Source: Trebonia sp964581815 (lineage in GTDB: Bacteria; Actinomycetota; Actinomycetes; Streptosporangiales; Streptosporangiaceae). Taken from it: a DNA stretch of 64,000 nucleotides. A program made the position numbers and the translations under genes. Each line of letters opens with the position of its first letter. Positions within the stretch are counted from its first letter, which is position 1. Positions 43,337 through 52,146 of this stretch are shown here, piece after piece. The stretch lies in the NCBI GenBank assembly GCA_964581815.1, contig CAZORE010000025.1, positions 1 to 64,000 on the forward strand. The letters run 5' to 3'. The notes below the pieces were generated by a model. The model was not told the origin of the DNA. It did no database searches and saw only the letters and a list, made by a program, of their open reading frames with translations.

Positions 43337-46300
43337 TTACCGCGGCGGCGTCCCGGGCGTCTCGGCCGCTAGCGTGACGATCTCCTGCTCCGGCATTGAC
43401 CGGCCCCGATCCCAGGCGGCCTGGTAGCGCTCGTCGCCGAGCGCTCCCCGCACGTCCGCGATGACCTGATCGTGCAGGGGGAGGTCCGGGCCGGGCAGCG
43501 GCTCGCCCAGGCGCTCGCGCAGCGCCTCGGCGGCCCCGAGGAGACAGGCGGCCAGGCCGAAGTTGGCCTCGGCCGCTTCGACGCCGGCGAGTTCTTCCAG
43601 GTTCTCAGCGACGATATGCGGCTCGCCGAGGGCCTGCGCGAGCTGCAGGCTGCGCCGGTGAAAGGCGCGGGCGGCCGGGTAATCGCCGTCCAGCCGGCAC
43701 ACCGTGCCGCTGTTGTTCAGCGCGTACGTCTCCAGCCTGCGGTCGCCGATCTCCCGGGCAAGTGACAGCGCCTCGTCTTGCCGGGCCCGGGCGGCGGCGA
43801 GGTCGCCGAATTCGATGGCGGCCAGGCCGAGGTTGGTCAGCGCCCAGCCGATGAGCTTGCGGTCACCGAGTTCCCGTGCGCAGGCTAGTTGCTCTTCCAT
43901 CCTGGCCCGGGCCAGGTCGATCCGGCCCTGGTGGCGGACGGCGACGGCGAGGTTGCCGAGGACGATCGTGGTTTGGCGCAGGTCGCCGACCTGGCGGATG
44001 CAGGCCAGGCTCTCTTCGTAGTAGCCGGCCGCGCGTGGCGGGTCGTCATGGAGGGCGAGGAGGCCAAGGCCGTTGAGCGCCATGGCGGTCTGCCGCTGGT
44101 CTCCGGCGAGCCGGGCCGATTCCAGTGCCTGGTCAAGCAGCGACTTGGCGGCGCCTGGCTCACCGCGGATGTGGGCCGCCACGCCCAGTTCGGACAGGCA
44201 CTCGGCCACGTGAGCGGCCTGGCCGAGTCCCCGCCAGATGCCCAGGCTCTCCCGGAGGTAGTCCTGCTGGGCCGCCAAGTCGCCGTGCGCGAAGGCAAGC
44301 TGAGCGGCCCCGTCCAGTGCGGTGGCGCGTGCCCGCGGGTCGTCATGCGCCGCGGCCGCGCTGAGCGCGGCGCTGACCCAGCGGCGGCCCTCGCCGACAT
44401 GGCCCCGCATCGCCCAGAACGTGGCCAGGCCGCCCGCCAGGGCCAGCGCCGAGTCAAACTGCCGGGCGGCCAGCGCCCACTCCAGGCCGGCCCGGAAGTT
44501 GCCGTGGTCGGCTTCCAGCCGGTCAAGCCAGGCGCTCTGGTCAGTGCCGTCCAGGTCGGCCCGGCCCGCCAGGTCCAGCAGCCAGGCCAGGTGCCGCCGG
44601 CTCAGCTGATCGTCCTCCCCGGCCTGGACGAGCTGCTCGCGCGCGTACTGGCGGACCGATTCGAGCATGCCGTACCGCATGGCGCCGCAGCGCTCCTCGG
44701 TGGTGAGCAGCGACCAGTCCACCAGGGAGGTGACTGTCTCGAGCACCGCTTCCGCCGGAAGGCCGGCGTCCGCGCAGACGGCTTCGGCGGCATCGATCGT
44801 GCATCCTCCGGCGAAGACCGCCAGCCGCCGGAAGCATGCCTGTTCCTGCTGGCCGAGCAGTTCATGGCTCCAGCTGATCGCCGCCCGCAGGGTCCGGTGG
44901 CGGGCGAGCGCGGTCCGGCTCCCGCCGGTCAGCACCCCGAACCGGTTGCCGAGCCGGGCCGCCAGCTGCGCGGGGGTCAGCGTGCTTAGCCGCGCCGCGG
45001 CCAGCTCGATGGCCAGCGGAATGCCGTCCAGGCGGCGGCAGATCTCGCCGATGTCCGCGGCGTTGCCTGCGGTCAGGCTGAACCCGGGCCGGGCCAGCGC
45101 GGCGCGATCGCACAGCAGCCGCACCGACTCGGCCTCGGCCACGACAGCCAGGCCGCCCCCGGTGAGCGGCGGGACGCTCAGCGGCGGGACTGGCCAGACG
45201 GCCTCCCCCGGCACGCCCAGCCGGGTCTGGCTCGTGGCCAGGATCCGCAGCGCCGGGCAAGCCGCAAGCAGCGCTGCGACGAGCTCGGCGGCCTCGTCGA
45301 CGACGTGCTCGCAGTTGTCGGCGATCAGCAGCGCCTCGCTGTCCCGCAGCCGGTCGGCGATGATGCCGGCCAGCGGACGGTCGGGTTCTTCCCGGACCTC
45401 CAGGGCGGCGGCCACCGCCGGGGCGACGAGTTCAGGCCCGCCGACCGGGGCCAGGTCCACCAGCCATACCCCGTCGGGTTGCCCGGCCGCGACCGCGGCA
45501 CCAGCCTGCCGGGCCAGTCGGGTCTTGCCGGAGCCGCCCGGTCCGGTCAGCGTCACCAGCCGTCCGGCGGCGAGCAGTTTCCCGACGGCGGCCAGGTCGG
45601 CTTCACGGCCGATAAACGACGTGGTCTCGGCGGGCAGCCGGCCACCAGCGCGGCCCGCGGCCGGCGGCGGGCCGGGATCGCGGGCCGCAGGCTCCGGCGG
45701 CCCGGAAGCAGGCGGTGCCGGGCTCGCCGACGGCGGCGCCTGCCAGTCGAGTGCGGGATCCTGGCGCAAGATGGCCGACTCGAGGCCACGTAGCGCGACA
45801 GACGGCTCAAGCCCCAGCTCATCGCTCAGGTATGCCCTCAGCTCCTGGTAGGCGCGCAGCGCGTCCGCCTGCCGGCCGCACCGGTACAGCGCGCGCATGC
45901 GCTGCCCCCGAAGTCGTTCGCGCAGCGGGTAGCTGGTGACCAGGCCGTCGAGCTCGGCGGCCATGCCGGCGTGATTGCCGCAGCCGAGCTCGGCCTCTAC
46001 CCAGTCCTCGACCGCGCTCAGCCGGGCTTCCTCAAGCCGGGCGGCATCGGCCCGGGCGAACGGCAGGTCGGCGACCCCGGACAGCGCCGGGCCCCGCCAC
46101 AGGCCAAGCGCCCGGCGCAGCCCGGCAGCGGCCGCCTCAGCGCGGCCGTCCGCCAGGTCGCGCCGCGCCGCCGCCGCCAGCCGCTCGAATTCATCCGCGT
46201 CGAGCTGCCCGGCGGCCAGCCCGAGCCGGTAGCCTGACGGCTCCGTCAGCACCGCGCCCGCGCCAAGCGCCCCGCGCAGCCGCGAGACATAGACCCGCAA

Positions 46301-46483
46301 GGTAGGCAGCCAGTGCGCTGGCGGCTCACCCGACCACAAATCATCAGCCAGCCGGTCAGCGGACACCACCAGGTTGGGCGAGATCAGCAGCCTGGCCAGC
46401 AGGGCACGCTCGCGCGGCCCGCCAAGGTCGACGACCCGCTCCCCGTCCGCCACCTCAAGCGGCCCCAGGATCCGGAACTCCAC
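43337..46483 (-). CDS. AfsR-like SARP regulator with NB-ARC and TPR domains
   Basis: A 1048-residue regulator. Order: OmpR-type winged helix (residues about 1-95; RALLARLLISPNLVVSADRLADDLW, TLRVYVSRLRGALG), BTAD domain (about 95-245), Pro-rich linker, NB-ARC ATPase (P-loop LTGPGGSGKTRLARQ near 312, and CNHADNCEH-like LLIADNCEHVVDEAAELV), then TPR repeats in the last 350 residues. Such proteins activate genes by binding direct repeats next to -35. ATG at 46483. It is divergent from a secreted propeller gene; the shared region holds 11-bp-phased repeats likely to be its target. Confidence 0.92.
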   Translation of the reverse strand: MEFRILGPLEVADGERVVDLGGPRERALLARLLISPNLVVSADRLADDLWSGEPPAHWLPTLRVYVSRLRGALGAGAVLTEPSGYRLGLAAGQLDADEFERLAAAARRDLADGRAEAAAAGLRRALGLWRGPALSGVADLPFARADAARLEEARLSAVEDWVEAELGCGNHAGMAAELDGLVTSYPLRERLRGQRMRALYRCGRQADALRAYQELRAYLSDELGLEPSVALRGLESAILRQDPALDWQAPPSASPAPPASGPPEPAARDPGPPPAAGRAGGRLPAETTSFIGREADLAAVGKLLAAGRLVTLTGPGGSGKTRLARQAGAAVAAGQPDGVWLVDLAPVGGPELVAPAVAAALEVREEPDRPLAGIIADRLRDSEALLIADNCEHVVDEAAELVAALLAACPALRILATSQTRLGVPGEAVWPVPPLSVPPLTGGGLAVVAEAESVRLLCDRAALARPGFSLTAGNAADIGEICRRLDGIPLAIELAAARLSTLTPAQLAARLGNRFGVLTGGSRTALARHRTLRAAISWSHELLGQQEQACFRRLAVFAGGCTIDAAEAVCADAGLPAEAVLETVTSLVDWSLLTTEERCGAMRYGMLESVRQYAREQLVQAGEDDQLSRRHLAWLLDLAGRADLDGTDQSAWLDRLEADHGNFRAGLEWALAARQFDSALALAGGLATFWAMRGHVGEGRRWVSAALSAAAAHDDPRARATALDGAAQLAFAHGDLAAQQDYLRESLGIWRGLGQAAHVAECLSELGVAAHIRGEPGAAKSLLDQALESARLAGDQRQTAMALNGLGLLALHDDPPRAAGYYEESLACIRQVGDLRQTTIVLGNLAVAVRHQGRIDLARARMEEQLACARELGDRKLIGWALTNLGLAAIEFGDLAAARARQDEALSLAREIGDRRLETYALNNSGTVCRLDGDYPAARAFHRRSLQLAQALGEPHIVAENLEELAGVEAAEANFGLAACLLGAAEALRERLGEPLPGPDLPLHDQVIADVRGALGDERYQAAWDRGRSMPEQEIVTLAAETPGTPPR

Positions 46484-46583
46484 GAGGCAGCCTCCTCACC
46501 CGGCGGCGTCCCGAGCCCGCCCGGCCGCCCGGGCAGTCTCGGCCTCCACCCAGGGTAGCGAAAAGGAAGCCAAAGCCTGGCAG

Positions 46584-46612
46584 GCAAGCCATTTGCAAGC
46601 TTTTTGTAACGC
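46584..46612 (+). promoter_or_regulatory. SARP-type direct repeats, copy 1
   Basis: GCAAGCC (46584-46590), GCAAGCT (46595-46601) and a weaker GTAACGC (46606-46612), with starts 11 bp apart. Heptamers in 11-bp phase are the classic SARP binding layout. They lie 88-116 bp upstream of the first propeller gene and 101-129 bp upstream of the AfsR-like start. Confidence 0.6.
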
Positions 46613-46699
46613 GCCGGGCGGACAACGGTGGATGTATGCGAATCCGGCCGAGTCCTGCCGTCAGGCGGCGAGGCCGCGGCGGCCGAGCGGGAGACAGCA

Positions 46700-47944
46700 A
46701 TGAGTGATAGTCACGACAGCGGCAAGGTCACCACCGGCAGCGGGAAAGACGCGGCCGTCACCAGCCAGGCGCACGCCGGCCTGCCCACACCGTCCGTCAC
46801 GCGGCGCTCGCGCCGCCGGCGCGGCGGGTCGGCCCGCGGTGCCCGCGGACGCCGGGTCATCCTGCCCGCCGCGGTCGCCGGCGCCCTTACCGCCGCACTG
46901 CTCGCCGCGCCGCCCGCCCATGCCAACAGCTACCAGTGCAACGTGCGGTTCTACTACAACTTCGACGGCTCGTCGGCCTGGCCTTCCGCGCGGGTCAACG
47001 ACCCCTCCCAACAGGAATACGCCGCCTGCTTCGGCGCGCCGGCGATCGCCCGCTACAACGGCGGCACCGTCATCGCCGCCCACTACCAGACCATCGTCGG
47101 GTCCGTCTGGACCTACGTGAATCCCGACGGCGCGGCGAACTGGACCGTAAGCGACTCCTACGGAGGGTCGTGGTTGGCCTTCGGGCCGCCGGCCATGACC
47201 TCCTACGGCGGCGGCACCGAGCTCGCGGTCCCGGTCGTCGACACGCTCGAGTACCTGTGGGAGCCCGCCGGCTCGACGCTGCAGGGCCCGGGCATCCCCG
47301 CCAGCTCGGGGATCTCGCAAAACGCCCCGGCGATCGCCAGGAACAGCACGGGCACCGTGATCGCCGCCACCGGCCGGGACAACAGCCTGTGGTTCTACTG
47401 GAACGCCGACGGCAGCCCGGCCTGGGGCTCCCATCAGGTCGTCGGGCCCGCGCAAGTCTCTGGCGCCCCCGCGATCGCGACCACCGGCAACAGCACCGAG
47501 ATCGCCTTCATCGCCCCCGACGCCAGCCTCTGGTTCTACTGGAACCTCAACGGCACGAGCACCTGGTGGCCAGAAGAGGTCTCCGGCCCGGGAACCGTCT
47601 CGGGCGGGGTGGCGATGACCCACTCCTACGGCGGCACCCAGATCTCCGCGCCCGGCCCCGGCGGCTCCCTCATGTTCTTCTGGAACTACGACGGCACCAG
47701 CACCTGGCACCCCGAGCAGGTCGCCGGGCCCGGCTCCGCGCAAGGCGCCCCCGCCATGGTCGCGGGCAACTACACCGAAGAGATCGCCGTCACCGCCACC
47801 GACGGCAGCCTCCGCTACTACTACTCCTACGACGGCACCACCACCTGGTACGGGACACTGATCGCACCTCCCGGCAGCGACTCCACCTCCCCCGCCATCA
47901 CCCGGTCAAGCGCAGGCACAGAAATCACCGTCGCCGGCCTCTGA
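46700..47944 (+). CDS. Secreted seven-repeat beta-propeller protein, copy 1
   Basis: About 414 residues from ATG 46700 (GGGAG upstream); the frame upstream lacks support. An Arg-rich N region and a hydrophobic segment ending PPAHA form a signal peptide. The mature protein is seven repeats of about 47 residues of the type LWFYWNADGSPAWGS...GAPAIA, with FYWN, DG and W at fixed positions, like propeller lectins. It has a conserved Cys pair in the first repeat. It is probably an extracellular sugar- or surface-binding protein. It is divergent from the AfsR-like gene. Paralogue of the gene at 48319. Confidence 0.82.
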   Translation: MSDSHDSGKVTTGSGKDAAVTSQAHAGLPTPSVTRRSRRRRGGSARGARGRRVILPAAVAGALTAALLAAPPAHANSYQCNVRFYYNFDGSSAWPSARVNDPSQQEYAACFGAPAIARYNGGTVIAAHYQTIVGSVWTYVNPDGAANWTVSDSYGGSWLAFGPPAMTSYGGGTELAVPVVDTLEYLWEPAGSTLQGPGIPASSGISQNAPAIARNSTGTVIAATGRDNSLWFYWNADGSPAWGSHQVVGPAQVSGAPAIATTGNSTEIAFIAPDASLWFYWNLNGTSTWWPEEVSGPGTVSGGVAMTHSYGGTQISAPGPGGSLMFFWNYDGTSTWHPEQVAGPGSAQGAPAMVAGNYTEEIAVTATDGSLRYYYSYDGTTTWYGTLIAPPGSDSTSPAITRSSAGTEITVAGL

Positions 47945-47951
47945 CACCACC

Positions 47952-48153
47952 ACCCAGTCCTCGACCGCGCTGAGCCGGGCTTCTTCCAGCCGGGCGGCAT
48001 CGGCCCGGCAAACAGCAGGTCGGCGAATCCGGACAGCGCAGGGCCCCGCCATAGGTCAAGCGCCCGGCGCAGCCGCGAGACGTAGACCCGCAAGGTAGAC
48101 AGCCAGTGCGCGGGGCCCCCGACCACAGGTCCTCGGCGAGCCGGTCGGCGGAC
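47952..48153 (-). pseudogene. Decayed second copy of AfsR-like regulator gene 5' part
   Basis: The minus-strand translation WLSTLRVYVSRLRRAL followed by DLWRGPALSGFADLLFAG matches the AfsR-like protein at two separated places. Aligned with 45998-46370, the copy lacks about 155 bases between two GCGCAGCC repeats and another stretch before the conserved leader at 48160. It has frameshifts and no start. It is the relic of a regulator once divergent from the second propeller gene. Confidence 0.85.
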
Positions 48154-48203
48154 ACGTCCCGGCCTCCACCCAGGGTGGCGAAAAGGAACCCAAGGCCTAG
48201 CCG

Positions 48204-48232
48204 GCAAGCCATTTGCAAGCCTTTTGTAACGC
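48204..48232 (+). promoter_or_regulatory. SARP-type direct repeats, copy 2
   Basis: GCAAGCC (48204-48210), GCAAGCC (48215-48221) and GTAACGC (48226-48232), spacing identical to copy 1 at 46584. The copies are 1620 bp apart, as are the neighbouring genes. The site outlived the decay of its regulator copy, so it is probably still used. Confidence 0.6.
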
Positions 48233-48318
48233 GCCGGGCGGACAACAGGGATGTATGCGAATCCGGCGAGTCCTGCCCATCAGGCGGCAAGGCCGCGGCG
48301 GCAGAGCGGGAGACAGCG

Positions 48319-49551
48319 ATGAGTGATAGTCATGACGGCGGCAAGACCACCACAGGCACCGGGAAGGACGGGGCCGTCACCAGCCAGGCGGACGCCGTCC
48401 TGGCCAGGCGGGGCGCTACGCGACGCTCGCGCCGCCGGCGCGGCGGGCCGGCCCGCGGTGCCCGCGGCCGCCGGGTCATCCTGGCCGCCGCGGCCGCCGG
48501 CGCCCTCGCCGCCACGCTGCTCGCCGCGCCGCCCGCCCATGCGGCCGGCTGCAACCTTAAGTTCTACTACAACGTCGACGGCTCCCCGGCCTGGCCCGCC
48601 GCGTCGGTCGCCAGCGACACGTCGTGTTCCAAGACGCTCGCCATCGTCCGCTACACGGGCGGCACCACGATCGCCAGCAATTCCGATCTTGACGGCGAGG
48701 TCACCACGTATGTGAACACGGACGGCTCGCCGAGCTGGTCGAAGAACGACTTCTGGTGGGGATGGGGCACGTTCGGGCCGCTGGCCATGACCGCCTACAG
48801 CGGCGGCACCGAGCTCGCGTTTCCGCATAGCAACGCTAGCAACGAACTGATATACGCATGGGAAACTGGCGGCCAGCCCATCCGGTCAGGGCAAGCCGAA
48901 CCGGTCGCGTCCTCGGGAGTCTCACTGTTCGCCCCGGCGATCGCCAGGAACAGTACGGGCACCGTGATCGCCGCCACCGGCCAGGACAACAGCCTGTGGT
49001 TCTACTGGAACGCCGACGGCAGCCCGGCCTGGGGCTCCCGTCAGATTGTCGGGTCCTCGCTGGCCTATGGCGCCCCCGCGATCACGGCCCACGACAACGG
49101 CACCCAGATCGCCTTCATCGCTCCCGACGCCAGCCTCTGGTTCTACTGGAACATCAACGGCACCAGCACCTGGTGGCCAGAAGAGGTCTCCGGGCCGGGA
49201 ACCGTCTGGGGCGGGGTGGCGATGACCCACTCCGACGGCGGGACCCAGATCGCCGCGCCCGGCCCTGGCGGCTCCGTCATGTTCTTCTGGAACGCCGACG
49301 GCACGAGCACCTGGCACCCCGAGCAGGTCGCCGGGCCTGGCACCATGCAAGGCGCCCCGGCCATGGTCGCCGGCAACCACGCCGCGGAGATCGCCGTCAC
49401 CGCCACCGACGGCAGCCTCCGCTACTACTGGTCCTACGAAGGCACCACCACCTGGTACGGGGCACAGATCGCACCCCCCGGCACCGCCTCCACCTCCCCC
49501 GCCATGACCCGATCCAGCGGAGGCACCGAAATCACTGTCGCCGGGCCCTAA
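48319..49551 (+). CDS. Secreted seven-repeat beta-propeller protein, copy 2
   Basis: About 410 residues from ATG 48319. Same design as copy 1: Arg-rich signal peptide ending PPAHA, then seven repeats of about 47 residues with FYWN, DG and W positions. Repeats 4-7 are nearly identical to copy 1 at DNA level, whereas repeats 1-3 have diverged strongly. The upstream leader is also conserved. It lost its own divergent regulator gene, so it is probably controlled by the AfsR-like protein at 43337. The ligand is unknown. Confidence 0.82.
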   Translation: MSDSHDGGKTTTGTGKDGAVTSQADAVLARRGATRRSRRRRGGPARGARGRRVILAAAAAGALAATLLAAPPAHAAGCNLKFYYNVDGSPAWPAASVASDTSCSKTLAIVRYTGGTTIASNSDLDGEVTTYVNTDGSPSWSKNDFWWGWGTFGPLAMTAYSGGTELAFPHSNASNELIYAWETGGQPIRSGQAEPVASSGVSLFAPAIARNSTGTVIAATGQDNSLWFYWNADGSPAWGSRQIVGSSLAYGAPAITAHDNGTQIAFIAPDASLWFYWNINGTSTWWPEEVSGPGTVWGGVAMTHSDGGTQIAAPGPGGSVMFFWNADGTSTWHPEQVAGPGTMQGAPAMVAGNHAAEIAVTATDGSLRYYWSYEGTTTWYGAQIAPPGTASTSPAMTRSSGGTEITVAGP

Positions 49552-49554
49552 CAA

Positions 49555-49574
49555 GTGCCCCGCTGAGCGGGCAC
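49555..49574 (+). terminator. Terminator hairpin after propeller gene
   Basis: GTGCCC at 49555 pairs with GGGCAC at 49569-49574, with a GC-rich inner part, starting 3 bp after the propeller stop. Likely separates it from the flavoprotein gene. Confidence 0.5.
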
Positions 49575-49651
49575 GCAGCCGCCGAAGTGGCCGACTCCTG
49601 CGCACGATGTGATCGGCCAGCAAGCACATGGGCAACCGAGGTGGGCATCGC

Positions 49652-51757
49652 ATGCAGGAAGAGTCCTTCGACATCGTGATCGTGGGCAGCGGCGGCGGCG
49701 GGCTGACGGCGGCGCTGGCCGCCCACGCGGCCGGCCTGAAGCCGGTGATCGTGGAAAAGCAGGGCGTCGTCGGCGGATCCACCGGCATGTCGGGCGGCAT
49801 GCTCTGGATACCGGACAACCCGCTGATGCGAGCCGACGGCATCAAGGACTCCTACCAGGACGGGCTTGACTACCTGCAGGCCGTGATCGGCGAACCGGAC
49901 GAGCCCTCGTCGCTCGCCCGGCGGAACGCCTTCCTGGCCAACGGGCCGCGGATGATCTCCTTCCTCCAGGGCAGCGGGCTCAAGCTGTTCCGCTGCGCGG
50001 GTTACTCCGACTACTACGACAACTACCCAGGCGGCAGCGCGGCCGGCCGGTCGGTCGAGGGCATCCCGTGGGACGGCAGGCAACTCGGCCAATGGCGGTC
50101 GCGGATCATCCACGGCCTCGGCGAGGGCGTCGGCCTCGCCGTCACCACCTTGGAGATCCACACACTCAACAGCTTCACTCACACGCTCGCCTCCTTCCTG
50201 ACTACCGCGCGCGTGGTGCTGCGGACGTACGTGTCGCGGATGCGCGGGCAGGACCTGTTCACCAACGGGAAGTCGTTCGCGGGCCAGATGACGAAGATCC
50301 TGCTCGACCGCGGGGTTCCCATCTGGCTCGACACCGCCGTCGAAGACCTGGCGGTGGAGGACGGCCGGGTCGCCGGCGTGCGGGCCGTCCGCGACGGGGC
50401 GCCGGTGCTGATCCGCGGGCGCCGCGGAGTGCTGCTCGCGGCCGGCGGGTACGAGCGCAACCCCGAGATGCGCCTCAAGTACACGGCCGGGAGCCAGTCC
50501 ACCGACGGGCGCTGGACGTGGGGCAATCCAGGCAACACCGGGGAGGTTCTCGCGGCGGCGATCGCACTCGGCGCCAAGACCGAGTACATGGACGAGGCGA
50601 TCTGGCTCCCGTCCCCGCGTAAGGAGATGGGCGGGTCCACGCTGACGATCGCGCGCCAGTACCCGCACGCCATCTTCGTCAACCAACGCGGCCAGCGGTT
50701 CGTCAACGAGGCCAACTCCTACGTCGAGGTCGGCCGGGCCATGTACGCCAACGACAGCGCCCCCTGCTGGCTCATCTTCGACGACGCCTACCGCCGCTCG
50801 GTGCCGTGGGTAAACCACATGCCCAAGTTCCGTGACCTGGCCGCGGTGATACCAGGCCGCCTGCCGCAGCAGTGGCTGACGGACGGCTGGATCAAGCAGG
50901 CCGCCACCATCGAAGACCTGGCCCGGCTGACCGGCCTCGACCCGCAGGCCCTGGCCGGCACCGTGCGGCACTTCAACGCGGGGGCCGCCGCGGGCACCGA
51001 CCCCGACTTCGCGCGCGGCGTCTCGGCGTACAACAAGCACCTGGGCGACCCCGGGCACAAGCCGAACCCGTCCCTCGGCCCGGTCGCCGCGGCGCCTTTC
51101 TACGCGGTGCCGATCTACCCGGGAGACGTGGGCACGATGGGCGGGGTGATCTGCGACGAGCACGCCCGCGTGCTCGACCACGACAACCAGCCGATCCCCG
51201 GCCTCTACGCGGCCGGCAACATGGCGGCCTCCGTCTTCGGGCGCACGTACCCGGGCGCCGGGGCGAGCATCGCCAACACGGCGGTGTTCGGCTACATCGC
51301 CGCCCGGCACATGGCGGGGTTATCAGGCCGCCTAAGCGAGGGCGAGCGGTGCCGCGACCCGCATCAGGCTCCGGGAGATCTCGGCCGCGGTCCACATGAC
51401 CAGCGGCGGCAGGTCCTTCGTGCGCATCTGGTCACGCGGCCCGCACACCGAGACCGCGGCGACGACCTCGTCGAAGTTGCGGATCGGGGCGGCGACGCAG
51501 GCGGCACCGGGCACGGCCTCGTCCTGTTCGGTCGCGTACCCGCAGTTGCGGACGGCGACGATCACCGCCTCGAGTGCGGCGGGCGTGGCCAGGCTCGCCT
51601 CCGTCCGCCGTCGCAGGCCCGTCGCGAGGTACTCGCTGACGGTCGCCCGGGGCGAGTAGGCCAGCAGCGCCTTCCCGACCGCGGTGCAGTGGGCCGGGAG
51701 GCGCCCGCCGACCCGGGAGGGCAGCGTGTCGGCAAAGGCGCCCCCGACTTTGTCTAG
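49652..51757 (+). CDS. 3-ketosteroid dehydrogenase-like FAD flavoprotein with missing stop
   Basis: From ATG 49652 (GAGG upstream; ATG 49628 has no site). It belongs to the FAD-dependent 3-ketosteroid delta1-dehydrogenase / fumarate reductase family: IVGSGGGGLTAALAAHAAG, GGSTGMSGGMLWIPDNP, GQRFVNEANSYVE, and the C-terminal AGNMAASVFGRTYPGAGASI. The homologous part ends near 51325 (about 558 residues). The frame then stays open for 140 more codons on the strand opposite the IclR gene. One G fewer in GGGG at 51316-51319 would give MAGYQAA and TAA at 51333. The steroid substrate is an inference from family only. Confidence 0.85.
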   Translation: MQEESFDIVIVGSGGGGLTAALAAHAAGLKPVIVEKQGVVGGSTGMSGGMLWIPDNPLMRADGIKDSYQDGLDYLQAVIGEPDEPSSLARRNAFLANGPRMISFLQGSGLKLFRCAGYSDYYDNYPGGSAAGRSVEGIPWDGRQLGQWRSRIIHGLGEGVGLAVTTLEIHTLNSFTHTLASFLTTARVVLRTYVSRMRGQDLFTNGKSFAGQMTKILLDRGVPIWLDTAVEDLAVEDGRVAGVRAVRDGAPVLIRGRRGVLLAAGGYERNPEMRLKYTAGSQSTDGRWTWGNPGNTGEVLAAAIALGAKTEYMDEAIWLPSPRKEMGGSTLTIARQYPHAIFVNQRGQRFVNEANSYVEVGRAMYANDSAPCWLIFDDAYRRSVPWVNHMPKFRDLAAVIPGRLPQQWLTDGWIKQAATIEDLARLTGLDPQALAGTVRHFNAGAAAGTDPDFARGVSAYNKHLGDPGHKPNPSLGPVAAAPFYAVPIYPGDVGTMGGVICDEHARVLDHDNQPIPGLYAAGNMAASVFGRTYPGAGASIANTAVFGYIAARHMAGLSGRLSEGERCRDPHQAPGDLGRGPHDQRRQVLRAHLVTRPAHRDRGDDLVEVADRGGDAGGTGHGLVLFGRVPAVADGDDHRLECGGRGQARLRPPSQARREVLADGRPGRVGQQRLPDRGAVGREAPADPGGQRVGKGAPDFV

Positions 51758-52096
51758 GTAGACGACATCCTGCTGGTCGAGCACGGCCAGGTGCACCACC
51801 TGTCCGGTCCGTTCCGCGAGCTCGTGGATGAACGGCCGCGCGGCGCTCGTGATGCGGCTGCGGTGCGCGACCAGGCTGCCGATTTCGAACATGCGCAGCC
51901 CGAGGGCGTAGCCGTCCTCGTGACGCTTCAGCCAGCGGGCGGTGACCAGCTGCGACAAGATCCGGTGCACCGACGAGCGGGGGATGCCGCTGCCCACGCT
52001 GATCTGCCCGGCGGTCAGGGCCTCGGCGGAGGAGCGCTCGAAGACGCTGAGGATCAAGACGACTCGATCAACCATGCTCGACGGTGCTTCCGACAT
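51332..52096 (-). CDS. IclR-family regulator
   Basis: About 254 residues from ATG 52096 (GGAGG 6 bases upstream). Winged helix SAEALTAGQISVGSGIPRSS, then the effector domain (AVGKALLAYSPRATVSEYL, GYATEQDEAVPGAACVAAPI). It converges with the flavoprotein gene; its TAG would overlap a corrected flavoprotein stop. IclR proteins commonly control aromatic or steroid catabolic genes; the effector here is unknown. Confidence 0.92.
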   Translation of the reverse strand: MSEAPSSMVDRVVLILSVFERSSAEALTAGQISVGSGIPRSSVHRILSQLVTARWLKRHEDGYALGLRMFEIGSLVAHRSRITSAARPFIHELAERTGQVVHLAVLDQQDVVYLDKVGGAFADTLPSRVGGRLPAHCTAVGKALLAYSPRATVSEYLATGLRRRTEASLATPAALEAVIVAVRNCGYATEQDEAVPGAACVAAPIRNFDEVVAAVSVCGPRDQMRTKDLPPLVMWTAAEISRSLMRVAAPLALA

Positions 52097-52146
52097 GTGA
52101 GACCTCCTCGTCTCCACTGATTGCCTATGCGATAAAGGGTGCTTTT

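Noticed and set aside
47827..48207. Stand-alone 126-residue SARP gene
   Set aside because: It is a relic: segments match distant parts of the AfsR-like protein with deletions and frame changes, and part overlaps the propeller gene end.
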